Positions 36,300 through 49,316 of a DNA stretch of 64,000 bases are shown here, piece by piece. Every line of letters starts with the position of its first letter. The first letter of the stretch is position 1. The position numbers and the translations under genes are program-made. This DNA comes from Balamuthia mandrillaris (Eukaryota; Discosea; Longamoebia; Balamuthiidae): NCBI GenBank assembly GCA_031835245.1, contig JAVKOQ010000183.1:10001-74000 (forward strand), written 5' to 3'. The notes beneath the pieces were generated by a model. That model searched no databases. It had not been told where the DNA came from and was given only the letters and a program-made list of their open reading frames with translations.

Positions 36300-38810
36300 A
36301 TGAGCGTGCACTACAAATTTAAGAGTGACAAAAATCCCTCTACGGTTACGTTTGAAGGGTCTTTCATTTCTTTAGCTGAGTTGAAGAAAGCCATCATTGC
36401 ACAAAAAAGACTTGGGAAGAGTGAAACAGACGACCTCCAAGTCACAAATGCTCTCACCAAGGAAGGTAGGAGCATTGCTCATTTTTTTTTGTGTTGGTTC
36501 GATCTCCTCATCCTAACACGTGTTTTCTGTGATCTAGTCTACCGCGACGACGCTACTCTCATCCCAAAAAACACCTCCGTGATAGTCCTTCGGATCCCTT
36601 CTCTTAACCGGCCTGCAATTGCCCCAAAACAGTAAGTAGCATTTTCAGCACCTGTGTGCGGTGCAGAACAATACCAAGCATAATCTTTGCTTTCTCTATT
36701 CCCTTCAGCTCTGTGCAACATACTGCGACCATTGTGGGAAGCAGGCCACCCGAGTCAGAGACAGCAAGCATCACCGCCGGTGCCTCTAGCACACAACAAC
36801 CGGCTGATGAGGAAGAGAGACTCCAGGCGTTGATAAGCGGTGGTGGTGGTTGGCAGAGCAATTTGCCCTCCTCTTCCACACAGACATATCGTGCTCCTCG
36901 TTATAACAACTTTGCAGGGCCTGATAGGGTTCCACCGCCAACTTATGTTTGTCATCGCTGCAATAAACCAGGTTTGGTGAGCCCTTGTTTTCCAGAGAAC
37001 ATCTTCTTCTAATACGGCTTTTTCTTTCGTTCCAGGACACTATATAAACCGTTGTCCAACCAACGGAGATCCCCGTTTTGACTTCAAAAAAGCGAAACAA
37101 CCGATCGGTATCCCAAAGGCTTTCCTGAAGCCTGTCACTGAAAAGTCAGAGGGCACAATGCTGATGCCAGGTGGCGGCTTTGCTGTTATGCAACCAAATG
37201 AGTAAGAGCAAACACCTATCCATCCTCGTTTATCTTGGACTTTGACTAAGCAGTAATGTTGTTGTTTAAAATGCGTTTATTACAGAGCGGCTTTCGAAAA
37301 GGTCGCGACAAGGATGATAAAGCCAGGACTCATGTTGGACGCCAAGGATAAAATACCGGAGGAATTACAGTGCACCATGTGCAAAAACCTTTTGAAGGAT
37401 GCTGTCTTGATCCCTTGCTGTGGTTACAGTTTTTGTGATGAATGTTAGTCTAACTTCTTTCTTCTCTCATTATTTTTCTCTGATTGACTTTGTGAGTGGC
37501 TCTATTTGTAGGCATACGACAAACGCTGCTCCAAAACGGGTTTTTGTGTCCACAATGCAAGTCCCCCGGAATGTCTCCTGACAACTTGGTGCCTAATAAG
37601 AAGCTGAGAGATGCTGTGGATAGCTACAAGCGTACCATCAGTAGCCAGAAAAACACTGAACCTCTTCTGCCATCTGAGCAAGCACCCCAAGCACAACAGC
37701 TTAAAGAAAGGGAATTGGAAGAAGAAATGAAAGCAAACAATGAGGAGAGTCAAATGGCGCAAGACCACCTACCACCAACAGAGATGGTAACACCACTACC
37801 GCCGCTTTATGAAGATGCTTCCTCTTTGGCGGCGAACACCTCAGGTAGAGTACTACTACCCGTTAACACTGTGGGTTGGTGCAGCCGCTCTGCACTTGTA
37901 TTTGGCTGGAAAAAAGAGCTGAGAGGCATTATTTTATGCCTTCAGCCCACCAAATACAATAGACTTCCTTTTGTCTTTCTGTTTTTTGTTTAATTTGTTT
38001 AATTTATTTGTATTTTTTGTTTTTTGTTTGTTTTGTTTTGTTCTGTTTTTTGGTGTTTGTCTTCGTCTTTGTTTGCTCCTATTTTGTGTTTTGTGTTATT
38101 ATACGTGCTGTTTTTGTGTTGTTACTATTGATTTGTTGTATCTTCTTCCTCCGATTTGATGCTGTCATTTCAATCTCTTGCTTTGGACTATGAATGTGCT
38201 GCTGATGATGGTCGGATTTGAATGGTGGAGGGACCACACATGCACACAGCCTTCATTTACATGCATCAATTTTTCCTTCTCTTCTATTTTTATCCAACAT
38301 TGATCACAGCATAACTAATCAACATACTTATATTACGTCTTGCCATTGTAGAAGTTGCAGCCGTCACAAGTGGTACTCCTATTGATCATAACCATGAAGA
38401 TACACACTTTAAGCCAACCTCCCCACCGGTCCACGCTCAGACCAGTGCAGAGGTACCTGAGAACATGATGAGCGGTACCAAAGAAGATGAATCAGAGGTC
38501 CCTTCAGATCACCATCATCACGATGGTGAGAAGCGGCAAACAGAGGATTATGCAAGAGGCCCTGGCCGCGGCATGCCTGAACACTACCGTCCAGACCATA
38601 TGCATGGCAATGGCCCTCCTATTCACATGCCGTATCCACATGGCCCTCCCATCCACATATCACACTACCCTCCTCATCATCCATACCATCCGCATCACCA
38701 TCACCACCACCATCACCACCCACACATTGGTCCTACAGGCAGCCATTATCCGATGCACCAAGGTCCATACGGGCCACCAGGCATCCCGGGATACTCTCCT
38801 TTCGGTTAGT

Positions 38811-38849
<39 letters not shown>

Positions 38850-40622
38850 CTTTTTACTTGGTCACCTACTGATTACTGCGTTCCATTTTGCAGAAGAAGC
38901 GGGCCATGGGCACTATTCTGCGGAAGTTCCCTACATGCAAGCTGCAAGGGTACTGTTTCTCAAAACTTTGGACTAATCTTGGGACGCATCACGAGCACTG
39001 ACCTTTCACGTTTTGAAACAGGGAGACAGACTTTGTTATAAATGTGGACATCCTGGACATGTGGCCAGGGCTTGCCCCGCTTCCTCGCCCAGCAACTACG
39101 AACATGTAAGTGGCTCGGTCCGCTGTCATCAGTGATACATGAAACTAACTTGTTGGGCTATAACGACCAATGCTTTTAGGAAGGCAGATACTCACGCACG
39201 AGAGAGCGATCAGATTCTCGTGATGAGGCAGATCTGGAGTGGCGGAGAGGACGCGAAGCTGATAGCACTGGCAAAGCAAGAAGCCGCTCACCAGCTCGCC
39301 GCCACTCACGACTGCGTAGCCCTTCACCAAAGGAGCATCGCTCTAGACACCAAAGCCCTCGCCGTACCTCCAGAGAAAGGAGGGATAGGTCAAGAGAGCG
39401 ATATAGCCCTTCTCATAGAGAGCATTCCACTACGAAACGAAGTCGCAGTCCGCGAAGTCGGAGCAGAAGTCGGAGCCAAAAGCGGCGTATTACAGAAAAA
39501 GCAGAAGATAAACGAGACCACCAAGAAAAAGACAAACGGCTGCAGAGAGATCGTGCAGACAGCACCACACATGGCGAAGGAGAGAAAAGGAAAAGAGATA
39601 AGGCGTTTGACGAAAGGGAGCGAGAGAGCCGTCCCAAAAGCAAAGAAGAAAGACATAAGCATAGCAAGCCGGACCAAACGGTCATGAAACAACGGTCGGA
39701 ACGCGACAAGGATAGTCGAGTGCATTTAAAAGAAGAACGGCCACAGACGAGTGACACAAAAGCAATATCAAGGTTGAGCGCAGAGCGAAAGGTTAAGAGA
39801 GAGACACAGCATGATGTGATGAGAGAAAAACGGCCAAGCGATACCAAGCATCAAGCAAGGGAAGAAAGCAAAACAAGAAAAGAAAGACAAACCCCTACTA
39901 ATGGAGAGGCGGCGAAAGAAAACAAGAAGCGTAGATCTGGCGATCCACGCTCTAACAGCCCGCACGCACACGTTTCCGCTAAGCACACAGAAGACCAACG
40001 ACCCTCTAAACGGTCTCGTACTTCGGAAAAACAACGGCCAACCTCGCCAGTACAAACAAGAGACCATCGGGATAAGAAGCGAGAAAAGGATATTCCAGCT
40101 GTCGCTCAACAATCGAAGGGTACCAGGGTGAAGGAGTCGAAGAACCTGCCCACAGCCACCAAAAGAGGAGTGGAGGGTGATACACCAAAGTTAAACCGTC
40201 GTACCTCAACAAAAAAAGAAAATAACGAAGAACGCAGCACTAACCCTAAAGAGCGGAGTGACAGGCAGCCGGCTGCACTCAACACTAGACACTCTCCTTC
40301 CACTTCTCGCCACAAACTTAGTGGCTCGGATGACAATAAACAAGTTACAAGCAGCAGCAGGAAGGCATCTCAACCCATCCACAAGACACAAGCTGATAAA
40401 TCATCAAAGAGTGGCGCTGGTAGTGCTCATGATGGCCAAGCGGATGGTGCAAGCCACAAACCTGGCAAGAAAAGGCGTGTTGTGGAGGACAAGCCTCTCC
40501 AGAATGCACGTCCATCTTTGCCCAGAAGCACCAACCCGGCTACTTCTGTTTTTTCAGAGTCGAGGATGCGGAGTGATTTCATTGGCCAGCAAGCCAAGCC
40601 TTCTGGTGAGTTAAACTTCTAA
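36300..40622 (+). CDS. RBBP6: RBBP6-like E3 ligase / pre-mRNA processing factor
   Basis: Ten exons join in phase: 36300-36465, 36538-36631, 36709-36971, 37036-37201, 37286-37443, 37512-37843, 38352-38804, 38894-38949, 39022-39105 and 39180-40622. Domains in order: ubiquitin-like DWNN (MSVHYKFKSDKN ... VTFEGSFISLAELKKAI), CCHC knuckle (CHRCNKPGHYINRCP), RING/U-box-like (CTMCKNLLKDAVLIPCCGYS then CDECIRQ and CPQCKS), a His/Pro-rich region with a nine-His-type run, a second CCHC knuckle (CYKCGHPGHVARACP) and a long Arg/Ser/Lys/Glu tail. RBBP6/Mpe1 proteins join the mRNA 3'-end cleavage machinery and act as ubiquitin ligases. The 508-bp intron at 37844-38351 is unusually T-rich. The start at 36300 gives the exact DWNN N-terminus. 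Confidence 0.95.
38812..38846. repeat. (CT)n tract in an RBBP6 intron
   Basis: Pure CT run beginning just after the donor of the intron 38805-38893, on the coding strand of RBBP6. Confidence 0.95.
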
Positions 40623-40872
40623 AAGAGAGGCCTACAGCAATCTAACCAGTAAACAAAAATAGGCCAATTTGGGAATGGACTGTCAGCATCTCTAAGCCAA
40701 CGGTTAGGCAGTAAGGCGGCGCAAAGATCATAAGATTTTAGGACAACGAAACCTCAGCAACTGGAATAAGCGCAGTTACAAACGATCACGTACGCGAGCT
40801 GGCCTCTTGTGTGCCTTCCTTTCTCCTCTGTAACTTGTATTTTGTCAAGAATTGCAGAATAAATGATGTTTT
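40623..40872. other. Convergent 3' region, RBBP6 / tuberin
   Basis: About 250 bp between the RBBP6 stop and the tuberin stop. An AATAAA-type signal (GAATAAATG) occurs at about 40858-40866 on the + strand. Nothing else is seen. Confidence 0.5.
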
Positions 40873-43800
40873 TTATTCTTTGAAGCGTTCATTGATGCGC
40901 TTGATTTGGCGCAGCCGTTCCTCTAAATTTGAGGTGTGTGCCATGTCTGGATCGTGAAGCCTTGTGACACCGAAATTGGCACTTTGCGCAAGCAAGTGCA
41001 CAAGTGGCACCAACGCACTTTCTGACACCAATTGTATCCGTTGCAATGGTCCAAAACTTGGGACCTCCTTTTTTTTCTTGACTTCCACTCGGAACATTCC
41101 GTTAGATAATGGTGATAAAATAATATGCACAAAGTTGAATTGGCCCTGTGGTTTCCGCCATTTTAAATATGAATAATAATTTGAAAAAATAACTTAGAAA
41201 TACAATACAATAAAACACGGCAAATGAGAAAATATAAAATTTTACCTTGATGGTGTCATGCTGATAACTTTCCCCCGAATCATTGAAGATAATGTGAACA
41301 TTGTCGTTGCCAATGTGTCTTTTTTTGTTTTCGAAATGAGGGTAAAGACTGGGCCTGTTTGGAATTAGGGTAGCCACGTGAAACATAACTTGAGTCACTT
41401 TGTTGCTCCACGTGAGGCTATATTCGCCATCCGTGTCATTTCTAGTATCCAAACCACCGCTATAAAATGTTGTATTTTTCAGCCGCTTTGTGGAGCCTAA
41501 GCGTTTCAAAAACTACGGAGATTAACGCCTAGATTAGTTTATGGAGATCAAGCCAATGGATTGAAAAGGCTTGCCTTTGAGTATCGCGGGCTACCATGAG
41601 TATTACCCAAGATCTCGTCTTCAGTGGTTTGCCCATGTCCAACATAAACAACTCCAATCTTAACTGTCTGTACATAGGGCGTTTTATCAAAGACCAGCAA
41701 TGCTCGCTGTAGACTTTCGCCATTGGAAAGTGCTTTATGATTGCAAATTTTAATAACTTATGTTAGTTGAAAACGAATTTGATAAGCAGAGCAGAGCAAT
41801 AGCATACCTGTAGGTGCACAATTCATGAAAGGAATATTGCGGAGTTGAGAAAATACAAAGCTAGGATGTGCATCAAAGTGGGTGATGTCATTTGCAAGAA
41901 CATATTGAGGTGCTGATATGGTTATGGAGTCCCTTAGCATTGATGTAGACCCCTCTGCCACTTGTTCATTAGTATCAGCAGCAGGCTCAAATGCGTCACG
42001 TTTTGTTGCTACCTCCTGAGAATCGGCCGAGGTGCCATCGCTACCAGGCTGTTTGATATCAATCGTTGGGGGAGGTGTAAACATATCCAACTCTAGACTC
42101 GTTGCAAAGTCTTCCATCGTACCCGTTGGGCTTTGAAGACGAGACGACGAGGCCTTTGTATTCTTCAGTATCATGGCAGTACTGTGTTGCCGTCTTTTCT
42201 TCTTTATCTTGTCCTTTTTTCGTTTGGAGGTATGGCGTTTAGCCTCCTTCGCAGTGGTCGCTTGATAAGGCTCTTTCCCTGTGTGAGGAGTAGCCATTGT
42301 TGTTGGCTGGTGCTCCAAATGAAGTAGACTGCTATGCACAGGCGGAGATATAGACAAGGCATGACTCGCAAAACCGCCCAGAGAATCAGGTGAAGTGCTC
42401 CGAGGAAGCAGGGACAAGGGGTCAGAGGTGATGCACAAAGCTGGTTCGGTAGAGGGAGAATGCAAGAGCTCTGAACATGAGTGCAGTAACATTTCCCCTT
42501 CGAGTTTGAGTTTGTGATGGGCGATATCTAACGTGATTGATTGGGACATAAGAAGAGTCCCTAAAGCAGAACAAAAAATTAACACCACAATAACTAACCT
42601 ACGTGTTCACGAAGCAAGCTATCAGACGGTTGTGAATCACTGTCGTTAACAGGAATGGTAGAGTCGGGAGAAGAAGGGCCAGAATAAGAGGAAAAAAAGG
42701 CTGGAGAACTCTCCTCTGTTCTTCTTCCATCGTAGCTGGGCAGAGGCGCATAAAAGATAGAGAGAGGGTAGGAAAGAGTGGCATCGTCCTCAGTTTTCTC
42801 TACGAGGGGTAAAGTTTCCTTCTCAGAATGGTCTCGGTTGCCAGGGCTTCCTTCTACAGTCTTACTTGGAGGAAGCGGTAGCAAAGAGGAAGAGGACGAA
42901 GCCAAAGAGGCAGTTGTTTCAGGCGAGGTTGTGGTGGGCATTGTAGGCTCTGAAAAAGGAAAAGCAGAAGAGTCGATGTAAAACTTAGGAGAATGGAATT
43001 GAAAGGTGGTTCCTACTGACTGTGCCCTTCTTGCTGTGTTGGTGGGTGGCTTGACGCTGGAAGCTCGGCCTATGTGAGGAGGCTCAGATGAACTGTAAAA
43101 AGAGAGCGGGAATTCTGTGACTCCTTCGTTGTCCAAGTGCTCTTCAAAAGAGGCAGGAAATATCTCCTCTCGTTCTACTTCCCAAGGTGAAATGGAAACT
43201 CCAATCTCCTGCTCTTCTCGTTCTACTGCCAGCCCTCCCACCACTTGGCCATCAGTGCTGCTGGGAAGTGGAAAATGCAGAGGTTGCACCGTGGAATTAG
43301 ATTCAGTATCCAATTCGTTTATGTCGCCTGGCTGAGCATCAATGATACCATGCTGCGGTTCTACGGTAACGCCAGAACACGCTTGTACTTCGGTAGCGCC
43401 AGCTCCGGTAGCTTTGGTTTCTTCAACAGCACCATCCTCTCTTGTAAGGGATCTTTGTTCGGCTGCCGTAACTAGACTCATTTGTTGTCGTCGCTGCTTG
43501 ATTTTCTCTTTGACAATTTCGAACCCGATCGAGTCCTGAGGTCTCGGGAGCGCTATTTGCCGTAAAGAGATGGGCAGTCGAGGAGAAAGGGGTGAAGAAG
43601 ATGATGGCGAGTACTCTGAAAAGGAGCCAACACTTGTGGGTTCTGAGGAAGATAGGAAAGAATTTGAGGAGTCCTCTAATGATGAAGAGGCTTGGGAACT
43701 GGCACAAGGCTCTGTAGAAGATTCCGCAAGCGGATGGTTGGCAAGGTGCTTGCGTTTGTCATTTCTCCGTGCAACAGAACTAATCGTGCGCTTTTTAGGA

Positions 43801-46800
43801 GGCAGCCGTTGCTCAATCCTACGTTGGTGCGAGTCATCGTCATCATGGATAATGCATTTGGGAGGCGGAAGGTAGGAAAACGGGGCATGTTCTGTTATAA
43901 GACTGATATTGTTTCAGATGAATGACCAAAAGAAGAAAATAGAAATTGAGCACTTACTCAGCGGTGTCATGGATCTCATTTTGCAACTGCATAACCCATT
44001 TCATACATCCAGAGACTCGCCTTACAGTGATTTCAAGCCAGTTCATCCTTCCCTTCCGCATCGTTATCAAGCAATTCCCTATGTGGTGCATTTGACGAAA
44101 AAACTTGTTCGTGATTTCACGCTAATTCGAGCAAATGATAATAAAGCAAGCCTACCCTGTAACCATGTAGTGGCTTCCGCGTTTTGGAAGATAAAACTCT
44201 CATTTGGGTGGGGTGAGATTGACTCGCAATTTAAAAATACACACTGGGCAAACTTTCATGACTGTCAGTATGAATTGTTTTTTAAAAAAAGGAATCCGAG
44301 AATCATACCAAGTCCATGGCAGCCATAGCAATCAGAACGGTCGAGTCATTCTGGTCAGAACCTGCAGACCTCTGGATCCGCTCCAGTAGGCAGTTGGCGC
44401 TCAATCGGTAATAATGCATGCATAAATAGCTTGGTAGCGAGGCAAACCACAGCGCCCACACATGATATGCTAGCATTGATATGTGAGGCGAAAACTAGTA
44501 TAACCAACAACGACGAAAGCAAAAATTAGTTTCTGTTTTTCTCGTCCTTCCATAACGTTGTTACTTGTTATTATTTTTCTTCTTCTGTCTTTCTGCTACA
44601 AGCGTGCCCGTACCTTTTTCCTATCGCTCAAGTTCTTCAGTATTAAAAACATAAGCTGATAATCCTGTTCTGAAAACGCTAAAGAGACCGCTGGAATAGC
44701 AAGCATCATCTTTAATTGCTCTAACACGGCAATAGCCAGGTCTTTTTTGAAAGACGCCTTTGAAAACAAAAGGTTAATAAGGTTGAGTTTCCAATAAACA
44801 TGTAGTCATACCAAAAGGTTTCCTTACCTCGTGCAGCGATTGGACGATCCGCCGCAGCTGATTAACAGCTGCCTCCGTCAATTCAGCTAAGCACACTGTT
44901 AACGCGTTCAGACAAATAGTTTGAATGCTAATGCTAGGCCATACACCAGTAGCCCCATCGCAGAAACAGGTAATCATTTCTTCTTGCAAGCGAGTAGAAT
45001 CTTTTGTAGGCTCATAGGCAATAAGAGCCATGAGAACAGCGTAACCTAACTCTATAATCGCAAGATTTTGGGACTGTGAAATCTGGGACATTCAGAGTAG
45101 GAACGAGTGTTAGAACAAAAGTGTTAAACTTACTTCAAAACAGTTGCGTACATCATAATCACAACTTACCTCAGAGACCACACAAAAGCCCAAAGTTTTT
45201 GATTTTAATAGAGAACATAGGGTCTGGGCAAGAGCATTAGTGTCAACCGAGTACATAATGTAAAAGCTGTGCAACATTTCTTCCAAGCCAGATAGAATCA
45301 TTACAAAAATCTGGCAAGCAATGTGAGTCTCCCGACGGCTTTATGTATGGGGTTTAAAAAAAAAGACAAGCTTTACCTCGTATACTTGCTCGGTTTGTAT
45401 GCAACTGTTCAACACATCAAGAAGCTTAGAAATGGGTATATAGCCAACCCGCATATGTGTTGCAGGCAGAGAGCCAGTGTTTTCAACAGTTGAGGAGGAA
45501 TAACGCAGCGAATAAGTGTCGTTGGATTGTTTTCTTTTGCAGGTTAAAAAGGCACTCGTGTTTACGGTTGCTGTGCCTTCGCCTGAATGGAACTTGGGAG
45601 GCATAAAAAACTATTCTGTTTACAAAGGCGAGTGGCTTAAAGACTAACTAACCTCATCGTTGGACGCGTACGAGCCTAGCTGGATAAAATAGCGACTATC
45701 AGCACGAAGGTGAAGAAGGCAAGACAAAACCACGGCTCTGACGTATGGACTGGAATGAGAGCATAGCTTGAGAAGAGTGTGGTAGCAATGCAAGGTGTGC
45801 TTGAAAGGTGCACTACAAAACTTCTCGACAAAGACCGATACTAGGCATGAGGCGGCCTTGCGTCTTGTTAACTCATCTGATGATCTAGCGGTGCAAGGTA
45901 AGCTATGTTAAAATACCAGGATTAAGGAGTAAAAAGGGATAGAATGATGTACTCAGTAGCTGCTTCAATCCCATCGATCAACTTGTAGAACATATTTCCT
46001 AGGCAATAAAAGCGTACCACAGTATGTTAGTTTCTTAATGTAGCTTACATCTCCATCTGCCGCCCAACAATTGACCACATTTCTGTTGTGGAGGTGGGTA
46101 CCTTGAAAACAACAGGCCATATGGGTCAACACATCTAAAATCCTGCATCGAAAAAAAAAAAACAAACAAACAAAACAAAACAACGATTAATGCGCCATAA
46201 AATGACACTTTAAAACTGAAATAAAAGTTCTAAAGTAAAACAATCAAACAAAAAGTATAGGATAGAAGAGTGCGTTCGGGAAGAAACTTGTGATAACGGA
46301 AAGGGTACTTATGGGCTACTATGGGTTCATAGCAAAGAATAGGACTGGACGGATCATCGGATAGATACGTATGCAAATTACCTAAAGGCAACGCAACCTG
46401 AATAATTTCCTCACCGTACACAAGTCGAAAAGAATCAAAGGCCTCTCGTAATACTTCCAAAACCTAAAAACGAAACTAGTTAGCGCTGGTTCATTTCTCA
46501 GTAATAAGACCTACCTTTAGTTGAATTTCTGCACGGCTCTCCTTTATCAATAACACCGCTATGGTTTGCTCTAATTGCTTCAGCCATTCGTCATTGGCAG
46601 GCTGAATGAGTCCCACCTTTTCCTCGATGACACGCAGAACCACCTTCAGATCCAGATACTTGGAATTTGCTTGAAGCAAATCAAGAAGCTTTTCCACAGA
46701 TCCCAAGTATTTGCCTTTCCTATAAAGTTCTACAGAAAGCTTTGTAAGAATAATAATAAACAAAAAGTTTTGCTTGATGCTAGCGACCATCAATGGTGGA

Positions 46801-48913
46801 TAAAGTGTCGCGGAGTACAGGGAAGAAGGAATACTGTTCGTTGGCAACATGTGCATAGAGAAAGTTATCCATCCTTTGAATGATCCGAAGAACGTAGTCC
46901 CACTCTCCTTGCATCGTGGGACCATATCTAAACAATCATTAGTTATTTTAGACGACAATCAAACATAAGCTAATGAACGAACGCATATAAAACATAGTTA
47001 CTTTCTGACGAGACGACGAATGGACAAAGCGACTTCATATGCCACAATGTCATGGTTGGTATCAAGCACGTTGAGAATATGCGGGAGAATCATGGTCGGA
47101 GAGACATGAAGGGCAGCGATTTTATGGCTACCCCAACAGGCCATGCCTAAAGCAAAAAATATCGATCGTCAGTGAGAACAAGATAGGTTATGAGAGGAAA
47201 CGTACACAAGAAGAAGACGGCCCCACGCAGTAAGTTCACTGTAAATTTATTGGCCGGATCTGACAAAATATGACAGAGGGCCCGAATGCCTTGGTGCCCG
47301 CTGTGGCTCTTGAGAATATTGGTCATCGTAGACCAGCTTGATTGACAACACTTCTCTATGTTAAGGCTGCGGCAGAGGGCCGATACGACCGCTCTTAGCG
47401 CTGCTGGCGGAATATTGTCATAGCGGACCTGTTCATAGCGCACAAAGTGAGCAAATAACTGGGATCGACTAAAGGTATGACGATGCTAGAGTATCGTACA
47501 ATCACATCAAAAAAGTGCAAGCAGGATTCCACGAGTTGGATCTGTACAGTTGAGTCGGAGGTTTTGCACACTTGTTTGATTAATTCCGTTTTCAAGTCTT
47601 CTTCAATAAGTTGGCTGTTATATTTGTGAGCTTGGCTAGCAAAGTTGATTACATCCACCTTTTGTTCTGGCTTCAGGGAAACGCTTCCCGATAGCCAGGA
47701 GAGAAGCAACAACTCCAACGATTTCTATGCAAAGCATAAGTGAGCATCGGAACAATACAAGTGTTACCAAATTATTATGGTCGGCTTGAATATTGCAACA
47801 GTACCTGAAAAGGGTGAATGTCCTGCCCAACCTTGGTGAGGAGTAGTAAGGCCTGGAATGTAAACGCGAAGTCACCGGGGTGCGTTTGAATTATACGGAA
47901 GAACTCTGAAAGAGAGGTGTTCGGTTAATGTTGTACGAACCAGTGTTTCCCTCTCTTTCTCTCTTCTCCTCCCTCCCTCTCCCATTCAACGAGAATCTCC
48001 ACTCACTCCTTTGCTCACTTCTTGTTCACTCAGTTTAATACAAACCGATTCTCAAGGAACCTAAACGGTAGTACTGGCCTTCAATGAGGGCGCACATGAT
48101 GCGAAAGCCGAAGGCCCTGACCTCAGGAGGATGGTTCTCTAGCACCAGATCTCTGACCATAGACCACAAGGTGATAACATTCTCAATGCTAGCAGTAAAA
48201 AACAAAAGGTGAATTGGGAGGAAGCGTTGGAGGAATGGAGGAGAAAGGGAGACAGGAGTATTGGCCACGTACGTGTAGCTGCGGACGAAGTCACAGAGTT
48301 CATTGACGAACTTGAGACGGGTTTGGAGGGGGTTGCTGTGGTGGATTCTACGCAGGGATTCCTTGAGTAGGAACTCGTGAGAGGGTCCTTCCTCCAATCT
48401 TGTATTCGGTGGATCCGATATAGAACTTGCTGTCTTGGGTTTGGTTCTTTGGGGTTGAAAAGCTTGCATCCACGGTCGATCGTCGCTAGAGTTGCGGTGA
48501 CCCCTGCCAGCAAACTGCTCACTTCCTACCGGATCTGAAGAAAAACCAGAGACCTCCCAAACTAACCTCCGTAGTCTCTTTAGTACGTTGCTTGGGGAAC
48601 GTTGTGAAAGGTGACCACCAGGCAAAGACAAGGGGATCCCTCCACTTGCCTGGCTGCTAACCGCGTTTCCTCCCGCGTTGCTCACTGAGCTTTCATTACT
48701 AATGCTCGTGGAGAAGGTAGAGGAGGAGGAGGAGGAGGAGGAGGAGGAGGAGGAGGAAGAGGCAGAAGAAGATACAGAGGTGGTGGGCGTGAAAGAATAT
48801 TGCTCGACGAGGGAACTGTTGATTGAGACCAAATGCGGTGTGAGCGACGCCTCAACCTCGGTTTCGGGGGCAACGGCTTCTGGCCCAAGAGCAGAAGGAG
48901 GATGCCCGCTCAT
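40873..48913 (-). CDS. TSC2: Tuberin (TSC2), Rheb GTPase-activating protein
   Basis: About 23 exons. Tuberin with hamartin turns off Rheb and so restrains TORC1. The N-terminus has a poly-Ser run, then helical repeats (exons 48913-48273, 48188-48046, 47905-47805, 47724-47500, 47428-47206, 47146-47002, 46927-46788, 46729-46515, 46463-46309 and further to 44309). Tuberin landmarks include RRKAASCLVSVF, VLSCLLHLRADSRYF and PHISMLAYHVWALWF. A disordered linker is encoded at 42600-43890. The RapGAP domain covers about 41300-41800: KIGVVYVGHGQTTEDEIL, then YSGGLD, DGEYSLTW, VMFHVATLIP and KKRHIGNDNVHIIFND; the Asn in HIGND matches the catalytic Asn thumb. The C-terminus (FNFVHIILSPL ... ERLRQIKRINERF) also fits. 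Splicing near 46050 and 43910-44300 is not fully resolved. Confidence 0.93.
48717..48775 (-). repeat. AGG/GAA microsatellite coding poly-Ser in tuberin
   Basis: A GGA/GGAGGA run on the + strand reads TCC/TCT on the sense strand and encodes about 15 Ser within the tuberin N-terminus (SSSASSSSSS pattern). It stays in frame with the rest of exon 1, so it is coding. Confidence 0.85.
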
Positions 48914-49316
48914 GGTGCTGCTTGCTGTGGTGTGGCGGTCTTGTTCAAGACCAGCAGCACCAAGATCGCGGGCAGTCCTGATGGGTGCTCCCTCTCAGGT
49001 GAGTGGTGGCTAATCTCGTGTCGACACATGTTAATTCGACACGAATTCCACAGAGCAGCCGACTTTAATGCCAACAACCAACAACCCCAGCGGTTGGCCC
49101 GTCAGGGGTTGGGTGCAGACCCCCCCCAACCCCTTTTGTGTTTTGACCTGCCGCTCTAACTGCCGATGTACTTTTGGGTTTTTGTTTTGAAATATTATTT
49201 CAAGTGTTTTCCCATGGGAAGATCATCGTTCCAGGTGTGGTATTGTTTGTGGTGGTGGTGGTGGCTGTTGCTGCGGTGTTTGCCAAGTACTAGGCAAGAA
49301 CTGGATGCAGCTATTC
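48914..49316. other. Intergenic region upstream of tuberin
   Basis: About 400 bp between the tuberin start and the stop of the next - strand gene. It holds the tuberin promoter and the upstream gene's 3' UTR. There is a C run at 49121-49134 and (GGT)n at 49247-49265. No gene seen. Confidence 0.5.

Noticed and set aside
38008-38193. Phe/Val/Cys-rich + strand frame resembling a membrane helix
   Set aside because: It lies in the T-rich 508-bp RBBP6 intron and has no conserved feature.
42133-43475. Several + strand frames opposite the tuberin linker
   Set aside because: The - strand frame continues into tuberin exons in phase and has a typical disordered linker composition; the + frames are short and disconnected.
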